Below, in pieces: positions 26,548-35,096 of a stretch of DNA of 52,513 bases (positions are counted from its first letter, which is position 1; every line of letters begins with the position of its first letter). Below the pieces are notes generated by a model that saw nothing but the letters and a program-made list of their open reading frames with translations, ran no database searches and was not told where the DNA came from. The stretch is from UBA7398 sp947491605 (GTDB lineage: Bacteria; Actinomycetota; Actinomycetes; Nanopelagicales; Nanopelagicaceae): the NCBI GenBank assembly GCA_947491605.1, contig CANLJW010000005.1, positions 1-52,513 on the forward strand. Reading direction: 5' to 3'. The translations under genes and the position numbers were made by a program.

Positions 26548-27945
26548 ATGACCACTCGTACCGTTGCGCTAGTAACTCTTGGCTGCGCCAGAAATGATGT
26601 GGATTCCGAAGAGCTTGCTGGCAGATTAGCTGCGGATGGCTGGACCTTGGTTGATGATGCCGCAAACGCTGATATCGCATTAGTTAATACTTGTGGTTTT
26701 ATTGAAAGTGCAAAAAAGGATTCAATTGATGCGTTAATGCAAGCTCATTCACTTAAGGCCGACGGCAAAGTTCGGGCTGTGGTCGCAGTAGGTTGCATGG
26801 CGGAACGTTATGGAACTGAGTTGGCTGCAGCGCTTCCCGAAGCGGATGCAATTCTAGGATTCGATGATTATCAAGATATTTCTAAACGGTTAAATACAAT
26901 TCTTAGCGGTGGCTCAATTGATGTACATGTCCCACGAGATCGGCGAACTATTCTCCCGATTTCACCGATCGATCGACAAAGTGTTAATGAAGCTACTAAA
27001 TCTAAATTTGGCCAAGGCGCTAGGTTAATTAGAAAACGGTTAGATAACGCGCCAATTGCGTCGCTAAAAATCGCTTCTGGTTGCGACCGGCGTTGTACAT
27101 TTTGCGCGATTCCGCAATTTCGCGGTTCATTTGTCTCCAGACCGCCTACCGAGATTATCGAAGAAGCTAAATGGTTAGCGGCTAATGGCGTTAGTGAAAT
27201 ATTTTTAGTTTCAGAAAATACGACTTCCTACGGTAAAGACTTTGGTGATTTGAAGTTGATGGAAGCAATGTTGCCAGAACTCTCCAAGATTGATGGAATC
27301 GAACGGATCCGACTCTCGTATTTACAACCCGCCGAAATTAGACCGACGCTCTTACAAGCGATGGTGTCGACGGAAAAAGTGCTGCCTTACTTTGATATCT
27401 CATTTCAACACGCAAGCGGACCTTTGCTTCGAAGAATGCGGCGTTTTGGCGACTCCGAAAAGTTCTTACTTTTGTTGTCGCAAATCCGTGCGCTCTCACC
27501 AGCAGCTGGAATTCGATCTAACTTTATCGTTGGATTCCCCGGTGAAACCGAAGCCGAGTACGAAGAACTCAAGAGTTTCATAATCGAATCTAGATTGGAT
27601 GCGATCGGAATATTCGGATATTCCGATGAAGATGGCACCGAAGCGCTAACTTTGGAAAACAAAGTTGATCAAGATCTAATCAATGAACGGGTCTCCGAAT
27701 TAGCAACGCTTACCGAAGCGTTAACCTATGAACGTGCGGAAGCTCGGATAGGCGAGCGGGTGCGCGTATTGATTGAAGATGAAGCGGCACAAGAGGGGCG
27801 AGCCGAACACCAGGGTCCGGAAGTAGATACTTCGACCTTCATTACATCCCCAGGGCGTCCTACCGCTGGTTATAAAGTTGGCGACTATGTTGATGCAATT
27901 GTCACCGATATTGCTGGTGCAGATTTGGTAGCACAGCCGTTGTGA
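26548..27945 (+). CDS. rimO: ribosomal protein S12 methylthiotransferase RimO
   Basis: Radical SAM enzyme that methylthiolates an aspartate of ribosomal protein S12. The 465 aa product has the N-terminal UPF0004 domain (LVTLGCARNDVDSEELA), the radical-SAM cluster motif CDRRCTFC, and a C-terminal TRAM domain. The sequence GCARNDVDSE separates it from MiaB (GCQMNVHDSE), whose gene is at 38023. The stop overlaps the pgsA start by GTGA. Confidence 0.94.
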   Translation: MTTRTVALVTLGCARNDVDSEELAGRLAADGWTLVDDAANADIALVNTCGFIESAKKDSIDALMQAHSLKADGKVRAVVAVGCMAERYGTELAAALPEADAILGFDDYQDISKRLNTILSGGSIDVHVPRDRRTILPISPIDRQSVNEATKSKFGQGARLIRKRLDNAPIASLKIASGCDRRCTFCAIPQFRGSFVSRPPTEIIEEAKWLAANGVSEIFLVSENTTSYGKDFGDLKLMEAMLPELSKIDGIERIRLSYLQPAEIRPTLLQAMVSTEKVLPYFDISFQHASGPLLRRMRRFGDSEKFLLLLSQIRALSPAAGIRSNFIVGFPGETEAEYEELKSFIIESRLDAIGIFGYSDEDGTEALTLENKVDQDLINERVSELATLTEALTYERAEARIGERVRVLIEDEAAQEGRAEHQGPEVDTSTFITSPGRPTAGYKVGDYVDAIVTDIAGADLVAQPL

Positions 27946-28475
27946 AGAATTTAAACTTACCAAATTCGCTAACCATAATTAGAATTTTAGCGTTGCCATT
28001 TTGCGCTTATGCACTCTTTAAAAATGGTGGTGATGATTCAACCTGGCGAATTATTGCTTGGACGCTTTTTTTCATCGTTGGAATGACCGATACTCTTGAT
28101 GGAAAAATCGCGCGGAGCCGTAATCAGATAACTCCTCTCGGAATTTTCCTAGATCCAATTGCAGATAAAGCTTTCATCGGAACTGCACTTATTGGACTTT
28201 CGATTCTTGGTGATATGCCCTGGTGGGTTACGATTTTCATACTAAGTAGAGAAATATTGGTCACATTACTCCGGCTGGTTGTAATTAAGCGCGGCGTGAT
28301 TTCAGCAAGTCGAGGTGGCAAAATTAAAACGCTGACGCAGAATTTTTCAGTCGGCTTTTACATTTTGCCGTTACCTACTTTTCTATTTTTGCCACGCGAC
28401 ATTTTTCTAGGAGTCGCTTTGCTATTGACGCTTGTTACCGGGATTGACTACCTAAAAAAAGCGATCTCAAAGTAG
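27942..28475 (+). CDS. pgsA: CDP-alcohol phosphatidyltransferase (PgsA family)
   Basis: Membrane enzyme that joins a CDP-diacylglycerol lipid to an alcohol, most likely glycerol-3-phosphate to give phosphatidylglycerophosphate. The 177 aa protein has the signature DGKIARSRNQITPLGIFLD with the final aspartates of PIADK, and several hydrophobic helices. The start NLPNSLTIIRILALP is typical of PgsA. It overlaps rimO upstream and cinA downstream, forming one transcript. Confidence 0.92.
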   Translation: MKNLNLPNSLTIIRILALPFCAYALFKNGGDDSTWRIIAWTLFFIVGMTDTLDGKIARSRNQITPLGIFLDPIADKAFIGTALIGLSILGDMPWWVTIFILSREILVTLLRLVVIKRGVISASRGGKIKTLTQNFSVGFYILPLPTFLFLPRDIFLGVALLLTLVTGIDYLKKAISK

Positions 28476-28978
28476 TGAATAGCCCAATCCAAAAATTATC
28501 TGAAACTATAGTTAAAATGCTAACGCTCCGCGGGGAAACGATTTCTACTGCCGAATCCATTACCGGGGGGCTAATTGGCGGAGCAATTACGGGGGTTCCA
28601 GGATCTTCGGAAGTTTTCTTAGGTGGGGTAATTTCTTATTCAAATCAAATGAAAAAAGATGAACTCGGAATCACTGCTGCTGATATTAAAAAAGTTGGCG
28701 TTGTTTCAGAGGCGATTGCAGTGGCGATGGCGCTCGCAATCCAGAAGCGAACTAAAAGTACTTGGGCAATTTCAAGTACCGGTGTTGCTGGCCCAGGACC
28801 TGTTGATGGCATACCCGCAGGAACGGTTTGGATTGCAATCGCTGGACCGAAAATCGCCCAAGGAATTGAATTATCAATCGCTGGAAAGCGAGAAATTGTG
28901 CGCCTCGGCGCGGTAGAAAGCGCGCTTGGCGCATTTGAGCGTATTCTTAGCGCCACTAAGTTGGCCAAGCGAAAGTAA
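28475..28978 (+). CDS. pncC: CinA C-terminal domain protein (nicotinamide-nucleotide amidase)
   Basis: Single-domain form of the competence/damage protein family that deamidates NMN to nicotinate mononucleotide. The 167 aa product has ISTAESITGGLIGGAITGVPGSS, the VVSEAIAVAMA segment and STGVAGPGP. The N-terminal MoaB-like domain found in full CinA is absent, as in many actinobacteria. The GTG start shares a base with the pgsA stop. clgR follows after 19 nt. Confidence 0.9.
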   Translation: MNSPIQKLSETIVKMLTLRGETISTAESITGGLIGGAITGVPGSSEVFLGGVISYSNQMKKDELGITAADIKKVGVVSEAIAVAMALAIQKRTKSTWAISSTGVAGPGPVDGIPAGTVWIAIAGPKIAQGIELSIAGKREIVRLGAVESALGAFERILSATKLAKRK

Positions 28979-28997
28979 ACGAGTGAAAGGAGCGGTT

Positions 28998-29294
28998 ATG
29001 GAATTAATGCGTACCCATATCGGTCAATCACTTCGTGCTGCTCGAGTAGAACAAGGTCGAACCCTTCGAGCTGTCGCATCAGATGCTCGAGTTTCGCTCG
29101 GTTATTTATCTGAAGTTGAACGTGGTCGAAAAGAAGCTTCATCAGAGTTATTAAATGCAATCTGTACTGCGCTCAACCTCTCACTTTCCACAGTACTTAC
29201 GGACGTCATCGAATTGGTGAAACGTCACGAGACCCCAGTACTTACCGTCGTTCCAACATCTGAAGCTGAACTTTCAGATGTCAACGCAGCGTAA
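28998..29294 (+). CDS. clgR: ClgR-type transcriptional activator
   Basis: Xre-family regulator that in other actinobacteria activates clp protease, lon and stress genes. The 98 aa protein is nearly all HTH domain, with GQSLRAARVEQGRTLR and the diagnostic RVSLGYLSEVERGRKEASSE. It ends in two alanines; C-terminal alanines are known as Clp degrons in Streptomyces ClgR, so self-limiting proteolysis is plausible here. ATG 28998 is chosen because AAAGGAG lies 6 nt upstream; the open frame extends back into cinA. Confidence 0.9.
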   Translation: MELMRTHIGQSLRAARVEQGRTLRAVASDARVSLGYLSEVERGRKEASSELLNAICTALNLSLSTVLTDVIELVKRHETPVLTVVPTSEAELSDVNAA

Positions 29295-29302
29295 GTACAA
29301 TT

Positions 29303-29839
29303 GTGGCAGAACCAATATTTCGCGCTACCTATCAACACCAGAGCGGCATACATAGACGTACTCGAAGTGCAATCTTGGAAGCAGCGCAATCTTTAGTTAA
29401 TGATTTTGGATTGCATCATACAAACATGATTGATATTGCAGATCGTGCCCAAGTTTCTAGGGCTTCTTTATATAACCATTTTCGAGATAAGAACGAAATT
29501 TTTATTGCGCTTCTAGAATCAGAAGTTGATCGAATTGCCGCGCTCGCCAAAGTTTCTGGCTCCCGTGCCGAATCTCTCTATTTCATTTCAAGAGAAATAT
29601 CTACACATGGAGCGCTCCGCTCTGCTCTCGAACACGATCCAGCTGCAATCGCAATAGCGCTCTCTTCCCGAGAACATGATTTATGGGTTCGAATTTATCG
29701 ACACCTTGCCGAGATTTTTGCATCTGATGCAGTCGGCGTTGGAATGATTGTTCGCTGGCTACTCGGCCAAGTAACTGCTCCGCTTTCCGAAGAACACTCT
29801 AAGTTGCAAGCTGATCGATTAATTCGCGCGCTTTCTTAA
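29303..29839 (+). CDS. TetR-family transcriptional regulator
   Basis: The 178 aa protein has a TetR DNA-binding domain at residues 18-65 (SAILEAAQSLVNDFG, MIDIADRAQVSRASLYNHFRDKNEIF) and a ligand domain I cannot assign. It begins with GTG 29303, 8 nt after clgR, without a clear ribosome site, so coupling to clgR is likely. It is the only plausible local regulator for the hydroxyproline genes that follow, but nothing in the sequence links them directly. Confidence 0.8.
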   Translation: MAEPIFRATYQHQSGIHRRTRSAILEAAQSLVNDFGLHHTNMIDIADRAQVSRASLYNHFRDKNEIFIALLESEVDRIAALAKVSGSRAESLYFISREISTHGALRSALEHDPAAIAIALSSREHDLWVRIYRHLAEIFASDAVGVGMIVRWLLGQVTAPLSEEHSKLQADRLIRALS

Positions 29840-29854
29840 GCAAGCTACTTTTAA

Positions 29855-30052
29855 ATGCGTAATACAGAATTGCGGCGTCGCATGGCGGAGTATCTCGGTG
29901 AAGACTGGGCTCCTTCGTACGCAAAAGATATTGTGCACGCAGAATTAGGTGGTCATACCGTTGAGGAAGCGTTAGCAATTGGGACTGAACCTGGTGATAT
30001 TTGGCGAGCAATCTGTCGCCATAATCCAGATGTGCCAAAGCACCTGATTTAA
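29855..30052 (+). CDS. DUF3046 protein
   Basis: Small actinobacterial protein of unknown function, 65 aa, with ELRRRMAEYLGEDWAPSYAKD, the conserved HAELGGHTVEEALAIG core and IWRAIC. In most actinobacteria this gene lies directly upstream of recA. Here 6.4 kb of catabolic genes separate the two, which marks the insertion point of the hydroxyproline cluster. It lies 15 nt after the TetR gene. Confidence 0.88.
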   Translation: MRNTELRRRMAEYLGEDWAPSYAKDIVHAELGGHTVEEALAIGTEPGDIWRAICRHNPDVPKHLI

Positions 30053-30055
30053 CCT

Positions 30056-30079
30056 ATTAGGATTTAACTAATCGAAAGG
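30056..30079 (+). promoter_or_regulatory. candidate promoter/operator of the aldehyde dehydrogenase gene
   Basis: TAGGAT (30058-30063) could be a -10 box. It lies inside the inverted repeat ATTAG-GATTTAA-CTAAT (30056-30072), which could be an operator. AAAGG (30075-30079) is a plausible ribosome site 9 nt before ATG 30089. Confidence 0.3.
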
Positions 30080-30088
30080 CGCTCTTAA

Positions 30089-31477
30089 ATGCAAGATTTG
30101 AATTCTGTTATGGCCAAGGCTGTCACGGCGCGCGAAAGTTTTCGCAAATGGGATGCTTTCCAAATAATTACGCTCCTAGAAGCAATTGCTAACAAATTAG
30201 ATGGCGCAGCATCGGAATTAATTCCACTTGCAGGAAAAGAAACAAATTTAACAGAAGTGCGTTTGACTGGCGAAGTTGGTCGAATGTCGGGACAGTGGCG
30301 CCACATGGCTGCAGTATTAAAAAAAGGTGATTACTTAGGAACGGTAATTGATAGCGCAGACCCAACGTTGCAACCACCTCGACCTGAACTTCGCAAAACC
30401 ACCGTGCCACTTGGAATTGTGGGTGTTTTTGGCGCCAGTAATTTCCCATTTGCATTCGGTGTAGGTGGTTGTGACACAGCGTCTGCAATTGCTGCGGGAT
30501 GTCCGGTAATTATTAAAGCTCATCCTGGACACATAGAAACATCTAGAAAAGTTTTTGCATTAATGCAAGCCGCAGCTAAATCTGTTTCAGCCCCTGACGG
30601 TTTATTTAATATGGTTGAGGATTTTGAAGCTGGTGTGGAATTTGTGAAGCATAAAGATGTTAGCGCTGTTGCTTTTACTGGCTCGACTCTAGGAGGCCGA
30701 GCGCTATTTGATATTGCCCAATCAAGAAAAGATCCGATTCCTTTTTATGGCGAATTGGGAGGTCTTAATCCAATTTTTGTTACCGAAGAAGCTTCCGCCA
30801 AAAATGCGACAACCATTGCGCAAGGATTCTTAGATTCGGTGAATTTAGGAGCGGGGCAATTTTGCACTAAACCTGGTTATCTAATCTTGGTAAACGGCGA
30901 TTTAGTTCGTAATGAGATTGTAAATCTTGTACCAAATATTGCAACCCACGCGATGTTAAATGCAAAAATTCGAGCAGCGCACGATTTAAATCGAAGCGCT
31001 TATGCTGGGTTGCCATACGTTAAATTATTAGCGCAAGCAGTACCCGCTAGCGCTGAAGTTGAGTTGATTACTATTTTTGAAATCTCTGGCGAAGATCTAT
31101 TGGCAAACCAAGAAGTTACTTTAAAAGAAGTATTTGGTCCAACCGCAGTAGTAGTTAATTGCGCCAGTAATGATGAGGCGCTTGCAATTGCAAACGCATT
31201 CCACGGCACGCTAGCTTCGGGAATCCATGGTGAGGCTAATGACAAAATAATTTCACTTGGCTTATTGGATGTTTTAGTTCGAATAAGTGGGCGAATTATT
31301 TGGAATAGTTGGCCAACCGGTGTTGCCGTAACTTGGGCAATGCATCACGGTGGCCCATATCCCGCAAGTACAAACTCACTTTTCACATCAGTTGGCGCTG
31401 ATAGTATAAAAAGATTCCGTAGGCCAGTTGTATTTCAAAATATGCCAACTGAGTTGTTGCCTACCGAACTTAAATAA
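30089..31477 (+). CDS. 2-oxoglutarate semialdehyde dehydrogenase-type aldehyde dehydrogenase
   Basis: NAD(P)-dependent aldehyde dehydrogenase, 462 aa, probably oxidising 2-oxoglutarate (2,5-dioxopentanoate) semialdehyde to 2-oxoglutarate, the last step of hydroxyproline breakdown. It has VGVFGASNFPFAFG, AFTGSTLGGRALF, the glutamate in ELGGLNP, and the catalytic cysteine in GAGQFCTKPG. The sequence style matches the KGSADH subgroup rather than the general family. It is the only cluster gene on the plus strand; it faces the five-gene minus-strand operon and ends 3 nt from the epimerase stop. Confidence 0.85.
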   Translation: MQDLNSVMAKAVTARESFRKWDAFQIITLLEAIANKLDGAASELIPLAGKETNLTEVRLTGEVGRMSGQWRHMAAVLKKGDYLGTVIDSADPTLQPPRPELRKTTVPLGIVGVFGASNFPFAFGVGGCDTASAIAAGCPVIIKAHPGHIETSRKVFALMQAAAKSVSAPDGLFNMVEDFEAGVEFVKHKDVSAVAFTGSTLGGRALFDIAQSRKDPIPFYGELGGLNPIFVTEEASAKNATTIAQGFLDSVNLGAGQFCTKPGYLILVNGDLVRNEIVNLVPNIATHAMLNAKIRAAHDLNRSAYAGLPYVKLLAQAVPASAEVELITIFEISGEDLLANQEVTLKEVFGPTAVVVNCASNDEALAIANAFHGTLASGIHGEANDKIISLGLLDVLVRISGRIIWNSWPTGVAVTWAMHHGGPYPASTNSLFTSVGADSIKRFRRPVVFQNMPTELLPTELK

Positions 31478-31480
31478 AAC

Positions 31481-32485
31481 TTAAACTAGAAAACCCGCTG
31501 GGAACGGATCGCTTGGATCTAGCGTCCATGTTGCTTCACCCATAACCCAAGCGCGACCAGTAATAGTTGGCACAATTGCGGGCAAGCCAGCAACAGTTAC
31601 ATGTTCTTTAACCCGGCCTTCAAATTGGGAACCAATCCATGATTCATTAATCAATACATCGCCATCTTTAAATTCGCCGCGAGCAACCATTTGGGCCAGC
31701 CGCGCGCTAGTGCCGGTACCACAAGGGGAGCGATCAAACCAACCAGGGTGAATTGCCATTGCATTCTTCCAATGTAATGAGTTTGCGCCAGGTGCAATGA
31801 AATCTATGTGGTGACAGATTGCAATATCTGGATTCTCCGGGTGAACTGGGCGATTTTGTTCATTGATCGCATCTGAAATTGCCAAACCTGCATTTAGAAA
31901 AAGTTGACCATTCTCTCGTTTAAATTCAATTCCAATTCGATCAATCGGAATTATTGCGTAGAAATTTCCACCGAAAGCAATGTCATATTTAATTTTCCCA
32001 TATCCAGGAACATCGACTATTTGATCAAGTTGATATGAGAACGAAGGAACATTTGTAAGCGTTACTTTTTCAGCTTTGCCATCTTTTACCTGCACATCAA
32101 CGATTACAAGACCTGCAGGGGTATCAAGTCGTACCGTGGTTATTGGTTCGATAACGGGTACTAAACCCTTTTCAATTAATACTGTGGCAACTCCGATTGT
32201 GCCGTGGCCACACATCGGTAGGCATCCAGAAACTTCAATGAAGACCACGCCCCAATCCGCATCAGGTCGGGTAGATTTTTGAAGTATGGCACCACTCATT
32301 GCAGAATGTCCGCGAGGTTCGTACATTAACCATTGTCGGATTTCATCCATATGCTCCATAAAATAGAGCCGTTTTTCAAACATGGTCGCACCTGGAATCT
32401 CTTCGATTCCACTTATAACTACCCGAGTTGGCATCCCTTCAGTATGGGATTCCACCGTTGTAACGGTGCGCAAACTCTTACCCAT
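31481..32485 (-). CDS. 4-hydroxyproline 2-epimerase (proline racemase family)
   Basis: Converts trans-4-hydroxy-L-proline to cis-4-hydroxy-D-proline. The 334 aa product has both catalytic cysteines, in CLPMCGHGTIGVA and DRSPCGTGTSARLA. The Cys/Cys pair argues for a racemase or epimerase and against the trans-3-hydroxyproline dehydratase branch, which has a Ser or Thr at the first position. Neighbouring genes fit the hydroxyproline reading better than simple proline racemase. It is the last gene of the minus-strand operon, 2 nt after the deaminase. Confidence 0.88.
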   Translation of the reverse strand: MGKSLRTVTTVESHTEGMPTRVVISGIEEIPGATMFEKRLYFMEHMDEIRQWLMYEPRGHSAMSGAILQKSTRPDADWGVVFIEVSGCLPMCGHGTIGVATVLIEKGLVPVIEPITTVRLDTPAGLVIVDVQVKDGKAEKVTLTNVPSFSYQLDQIVDVPGYGKIKYDIAFGGNFYAIIPIDRIGIEFKRENGQLFLNAGLAISDAINEQNRPVHPENPDIAICHHIDFIAPGANSLHWKNAMAIHPGWFDRSPCGTGTSARLAQMVARGEFKDGDVLINESWIGSQFEGRVKEHVTVAGLPAIVPTITGRAWVMGEATWTLDPSDPFPAGFLV

Positions 32486-32487
32486 TC

Positions 32488-33396
32488 TTACTTACGGTTT
32501 CGATAAAAAGCTAACGCTTGTTCAATATCTTTCTGGCATTGAGCCAAATCTGTAGCAGGTAAAGGTAATCGAGGTAACCGAGTTGGTCCGCCGTAACGAC
32601 CAACAACATCCATAGCTAATTTAATTGCAGTAATAAACTCTTTGCGACTATCCCAATTAAATAGATTATGCACGGCAGCATAGATTGGACGAGCTTCCGC
32701 ATATTTTCCCGCAATGCAAAGATTGTAAAGTTCTACTGATTCTTTAGGAAGCGCATTTGGAAAACCAGCAATCCAACCAACAACGCCACCAGTTGATAGC
32801 TCTACTAGAACATCATCGGCTCCAACTAGAACTTCAATCCGTGGCGCGTGATGATGAATCTGCCAGACGCGACGGACATCTCCAGAAAATTCTTTAATTG
32901 CAACTACATTTTCACAACTGTCAGCAATCTTTGCCACAAGTTGTGGAGTTAAATCAACCTTGGTATCAAATGGATTGTTGTAAGCAATAATGGGAATACC
33001 AACTTTATTAACTTCTTTATAGTGTGCAATAACTTCGGCTTCATCAGCGCGGTAAGCATTTGGTGGCAACAGCATTACCGATTTGGCGCCCATTTCAGCA
33101 GCTTGTTCAGTCCAACGGCGTGATTCTGTTGCGCCATATGCAGCTACACCAGGGATGACTTGGAAACCAGCCGGAGCTGCTTCTAGCGCCACTTTAACAA
33201 TTTGAGTGCGTTCTTCTGCTGACAAGACTTGGTACTCACCAAGTGAACCATTTGGAATAACACCGTCAACGCCATTATCTGCCTGCCACTTAACGTGCTC
33301 GGCATATTTATCAAAATCTATTGATAGATCAGCGCGGAATGGGGTTGCGGTTGCGGTTAATACGCCATGCCAAGGTTTCTTCTCTGAGTTAGCCAT
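32488..33396 (-). CDS. dihydrodipicolinate synthase-family protein, likely 1-pyrroline-4-hydroxy-2-carboxylate deaminase
   Basis: The 302 aa TIM-barrel lyase has the class I aldolase lysine in VAIKEFSGD and a tyrosine in AYNNPFD. In hydroxyproline clusters such a protein deaminates and ring-opens 1-pyrroline-4-hydroxy-2-carboxylate to 2-oxoglutarate semialdehyde. The substrate loop PNGSLGEYQVLSAEE differs from the NGTTGEAPTTSDDEK of the canonical DapA at 20700-21587. The function rests mainly on the neighbours: epimerase, oxidase subunits and semialdehyde dehydrogenase. Confidence 0.82.
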   Translation of the reverse strand: MANSEKKPWHGVLTATATPFRADLSIDFDKYAEHVKWQADNGVDGVIPNGSLGEYQVLSAEERTQIVKVALEAAPAGFQVIPGVAAYGATESRRWTEQAAEMGAKSVMLLPPNAYRADEAEVIAHYKEVNKVGIPIIAYNNPFDTKVDLTPQLVAKIADSCENVVAIKEFSGDVRRVWQIHHHAPRIEVLVGADDVLVELSTGGVVGWIAGFPNALPKESVELYNLCIAGKYAEARPIYAAVHNLFNWDSRKEFITAIKLAMDVVGRYGGPTRLPRLPLPATDLAQCQKDIEQALAFYRNRK

Positions 33397-33405
33397 GCCC
33401 GAACC

Positions 33406-34812
33406 TTATTCGCCGTTCGCTAGAAGTTCAATTGAAATCGGGGTAATGATTGGTCGATTACCTACCGAAATGCGTTCTTTATCGGAAATATCAGATGGCG
33501 AGATACCAGACTCATTTGCAACTAAATCCACCACAAATCTGCCGCAGATTCGCCCTTGGCACATTCCCATTCCGCATCGTGAAAGTAATTTCGCAGTGCG
33601 TGAATCAGTGGCACCAAGCTCGGTTACTGCAAACTTCAATTTCGAATATTTTACTTCTTCGCAACGGCAGATAATAGTTTCATCAGTTAGCCAACCGCGC
33701 CATCCCGATTTAACTGGATAAGAATTGATTAGCGCGTCCGCAAATTTATGTTTTTTAGCTTTTGTTTTGCGATGATCATCTGATATTTCTGCTTTGCAAC
33801 CAAGATAAATTGCAGCGGCTAACCCAGCTATAACACCTTCGGCAATTGAAAGTTCAGAACCCCCAATGCCGGTAATTTCACCTGCTGCAAAAATTCCCGC
33901 AATTGAGCTCTGTTGATTTTCATCGACGCTGACTGCTACACCTTCATCTTTTGTAACAAATTGTTTTAGCAAAAGTGCACCAGCAAGTGATGTGTCCGCG
34001 GTAAATCCCCATCCGATTGCAGCGAGGTCGCATTTAACTCGATCTATTTTCTTAATTTTAAAGTTACTATCTATTTTTGCAATACTTACTGATTCTAATT
34101 CACCATCTTTATTTGCATGGGCAGCAACCACGGCGCGCTTAAATTTTGGTCTAACCCCAAACTTATTGAAAATAGCGATGTAGTGTGCAGCTTCGCCTAT
34201 TTTTGATAAGTTCTGGATAAGTGTAGGAAAAGATTTAAGCCAACGAAGCGGTGAGTTAGCTTCTAATAATTCAACAACTTCACAACCAATTTGAGCTAGC
34301 CCTGCAGCTACTGGCAGAAGAAATGGTCCGGTTCCAGCAACAACAACTCGTTTGCCGGCAGCAACTCCATGGCCTTTTATAAGTGATTGTGCGCCGCCCG
34401 GTGTCATAACGCCGGGAATATCCCAGCCAGGAAATGGCAGGGTTCGATCGTAAGCACCGGTAGCCAAAACCAGCGCTTTAGATGTAATAATTTTTTCTAC
34501 ACCCTTGGTAATCAAGCGCAAAGTAGTTGCACCATCTTCATGGGTAGCGCTCCAAATTTCAGCACCGCTCCAAATTTCAATTTTGGGATGATTTGCAACT
34601 GCTGAAATTAATAAGAGCCCGGTATCTAAATCTAGATGTAACTCAGATTGCTCCAACCAAGTTTCAGGGAGGTGGCGCCAATATTGGCCGCCAAGTTTTG
34701 AATTGCTATCAATAAGCAAGACTGATGCACCAGCGAGGGCAGCATTAAGTGCAGCCGACAAACCAGCAGGTCCACCACCCACAACTACAACCCTTACTTG
34801 TTCTGGTTTCAT
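33406..34812 (-). CDS. FAD/NAD-binding oxidoreductase subunit with C-terminal BFD-like domain
   Basis: Flavoprotein of 468 aa with an N-terminal dinucleotide fold (VVVVGGGPAGLSAALNAALA), a second nucleotide-binding segment (VVVAGTGPFLLPVAAGLA), and a C-terminal cysteine-rich region: CRCEEVKY and CGMGMCQGRICG. This is the alpha-subunit plan of heteromeric D-hydroxyproline dehydrogenase and of hydrogen cyanide synthase HcnB. With the ferredoxin-like and DAO-like genes it would form a three-subunit dehydrogenase acting on cis-4-hydroxy-D-proline. It overlaps the ferredoxin-like gene by 4 nt. Confidence 0.85.
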   Translation of the reverse strand: MKPEQVRVVVVGGGPAGLSAALNAALAGASVLLIDSNSKLGGQYWRHLPETWLEQSELHLDLDTGLLLISAVANHPKIEIWSGAEIWSATHEDGATTLRLITKGVEKIITSKALVLATGAYDRTLPFPGWDIPGVMTPGGAQSLIKGHGVAAGKRVVVAGTGPFLLPVAAGLAQIGCEVVELLEANSPLRWLKSFPTLIQNLSKIGEAAHYIAIFNKFGVRPKFKRAVVAAHANKDGELESVSIAKIDSNFKIKKIDRVKCDLAAIGWGFTADTSLAGALLLKQFVTKDEGVAVSVDENQQSSIAGIFAAGEITGIGGSELSIAEGVIAGLAAAIYLGCKAEISDDHRKTKAKKHKFADALINSYPVKSGWRGWLTDETIICRCEEVKYSKLKFAVTELGATDSRTAKLLSRCGMGMCQGRICGRFVVDLVANESGISPSDISDKERISVGNRPIITPISIELLANGE

Positions 34813-35096
34813 GCGCCACCTACTTGCGTTCTAACAACCATGTTTGCTTTGGCTTCAGTAATACAGGCACGTTGATTTGGTGCGCCATCGATAACGACTA
34901 AACAATCAAAACAAACGCCAATGCCACAGAACATGGCACGAGGTTTCTTTTCAAAACGCGTTACACGTAAGACACGATCGCCCGCTTCTAACAACGCAGC
35001 TCCAACAGATTGGCCCGGGATTGCGGAAACTTCTAAATCGTTAAAGGTAAAAGTTATCGAAGCGCTTGGTTTAGCTAGCAACGTGAACACCTGCAC
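34809..35096 (-). CDS. (2Fe-2S)-binding subunit of a D-amino acid dehydrogenase
   Basis: Small ferredoxin-like protein of about 95 aa. The cluster cysteines lie in MFCGIGVCFDCLVVIDG and the later QRAC. The fold and length match the small subunit of heteromeric hydroxyproline dehydrogenase or HcnA. Starts at GTG 35096, GTG 35090 or TTG 35081 are all possible; every choice overlaps the upstream DAO gene, whose stop is at 35071-35073. It passes electrons between the two flavin subunits in related enzymes. Confidence 0.85.
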   Translation of the reverse strand: MQVFTLLAKPSASITFTFNDLEVSAIPGQSVGAALLEAGDRVLRVTRFEKKPRAMFCGIGVCFDCLVVIDGAPNQRACITEAKANMVVRTQVGGA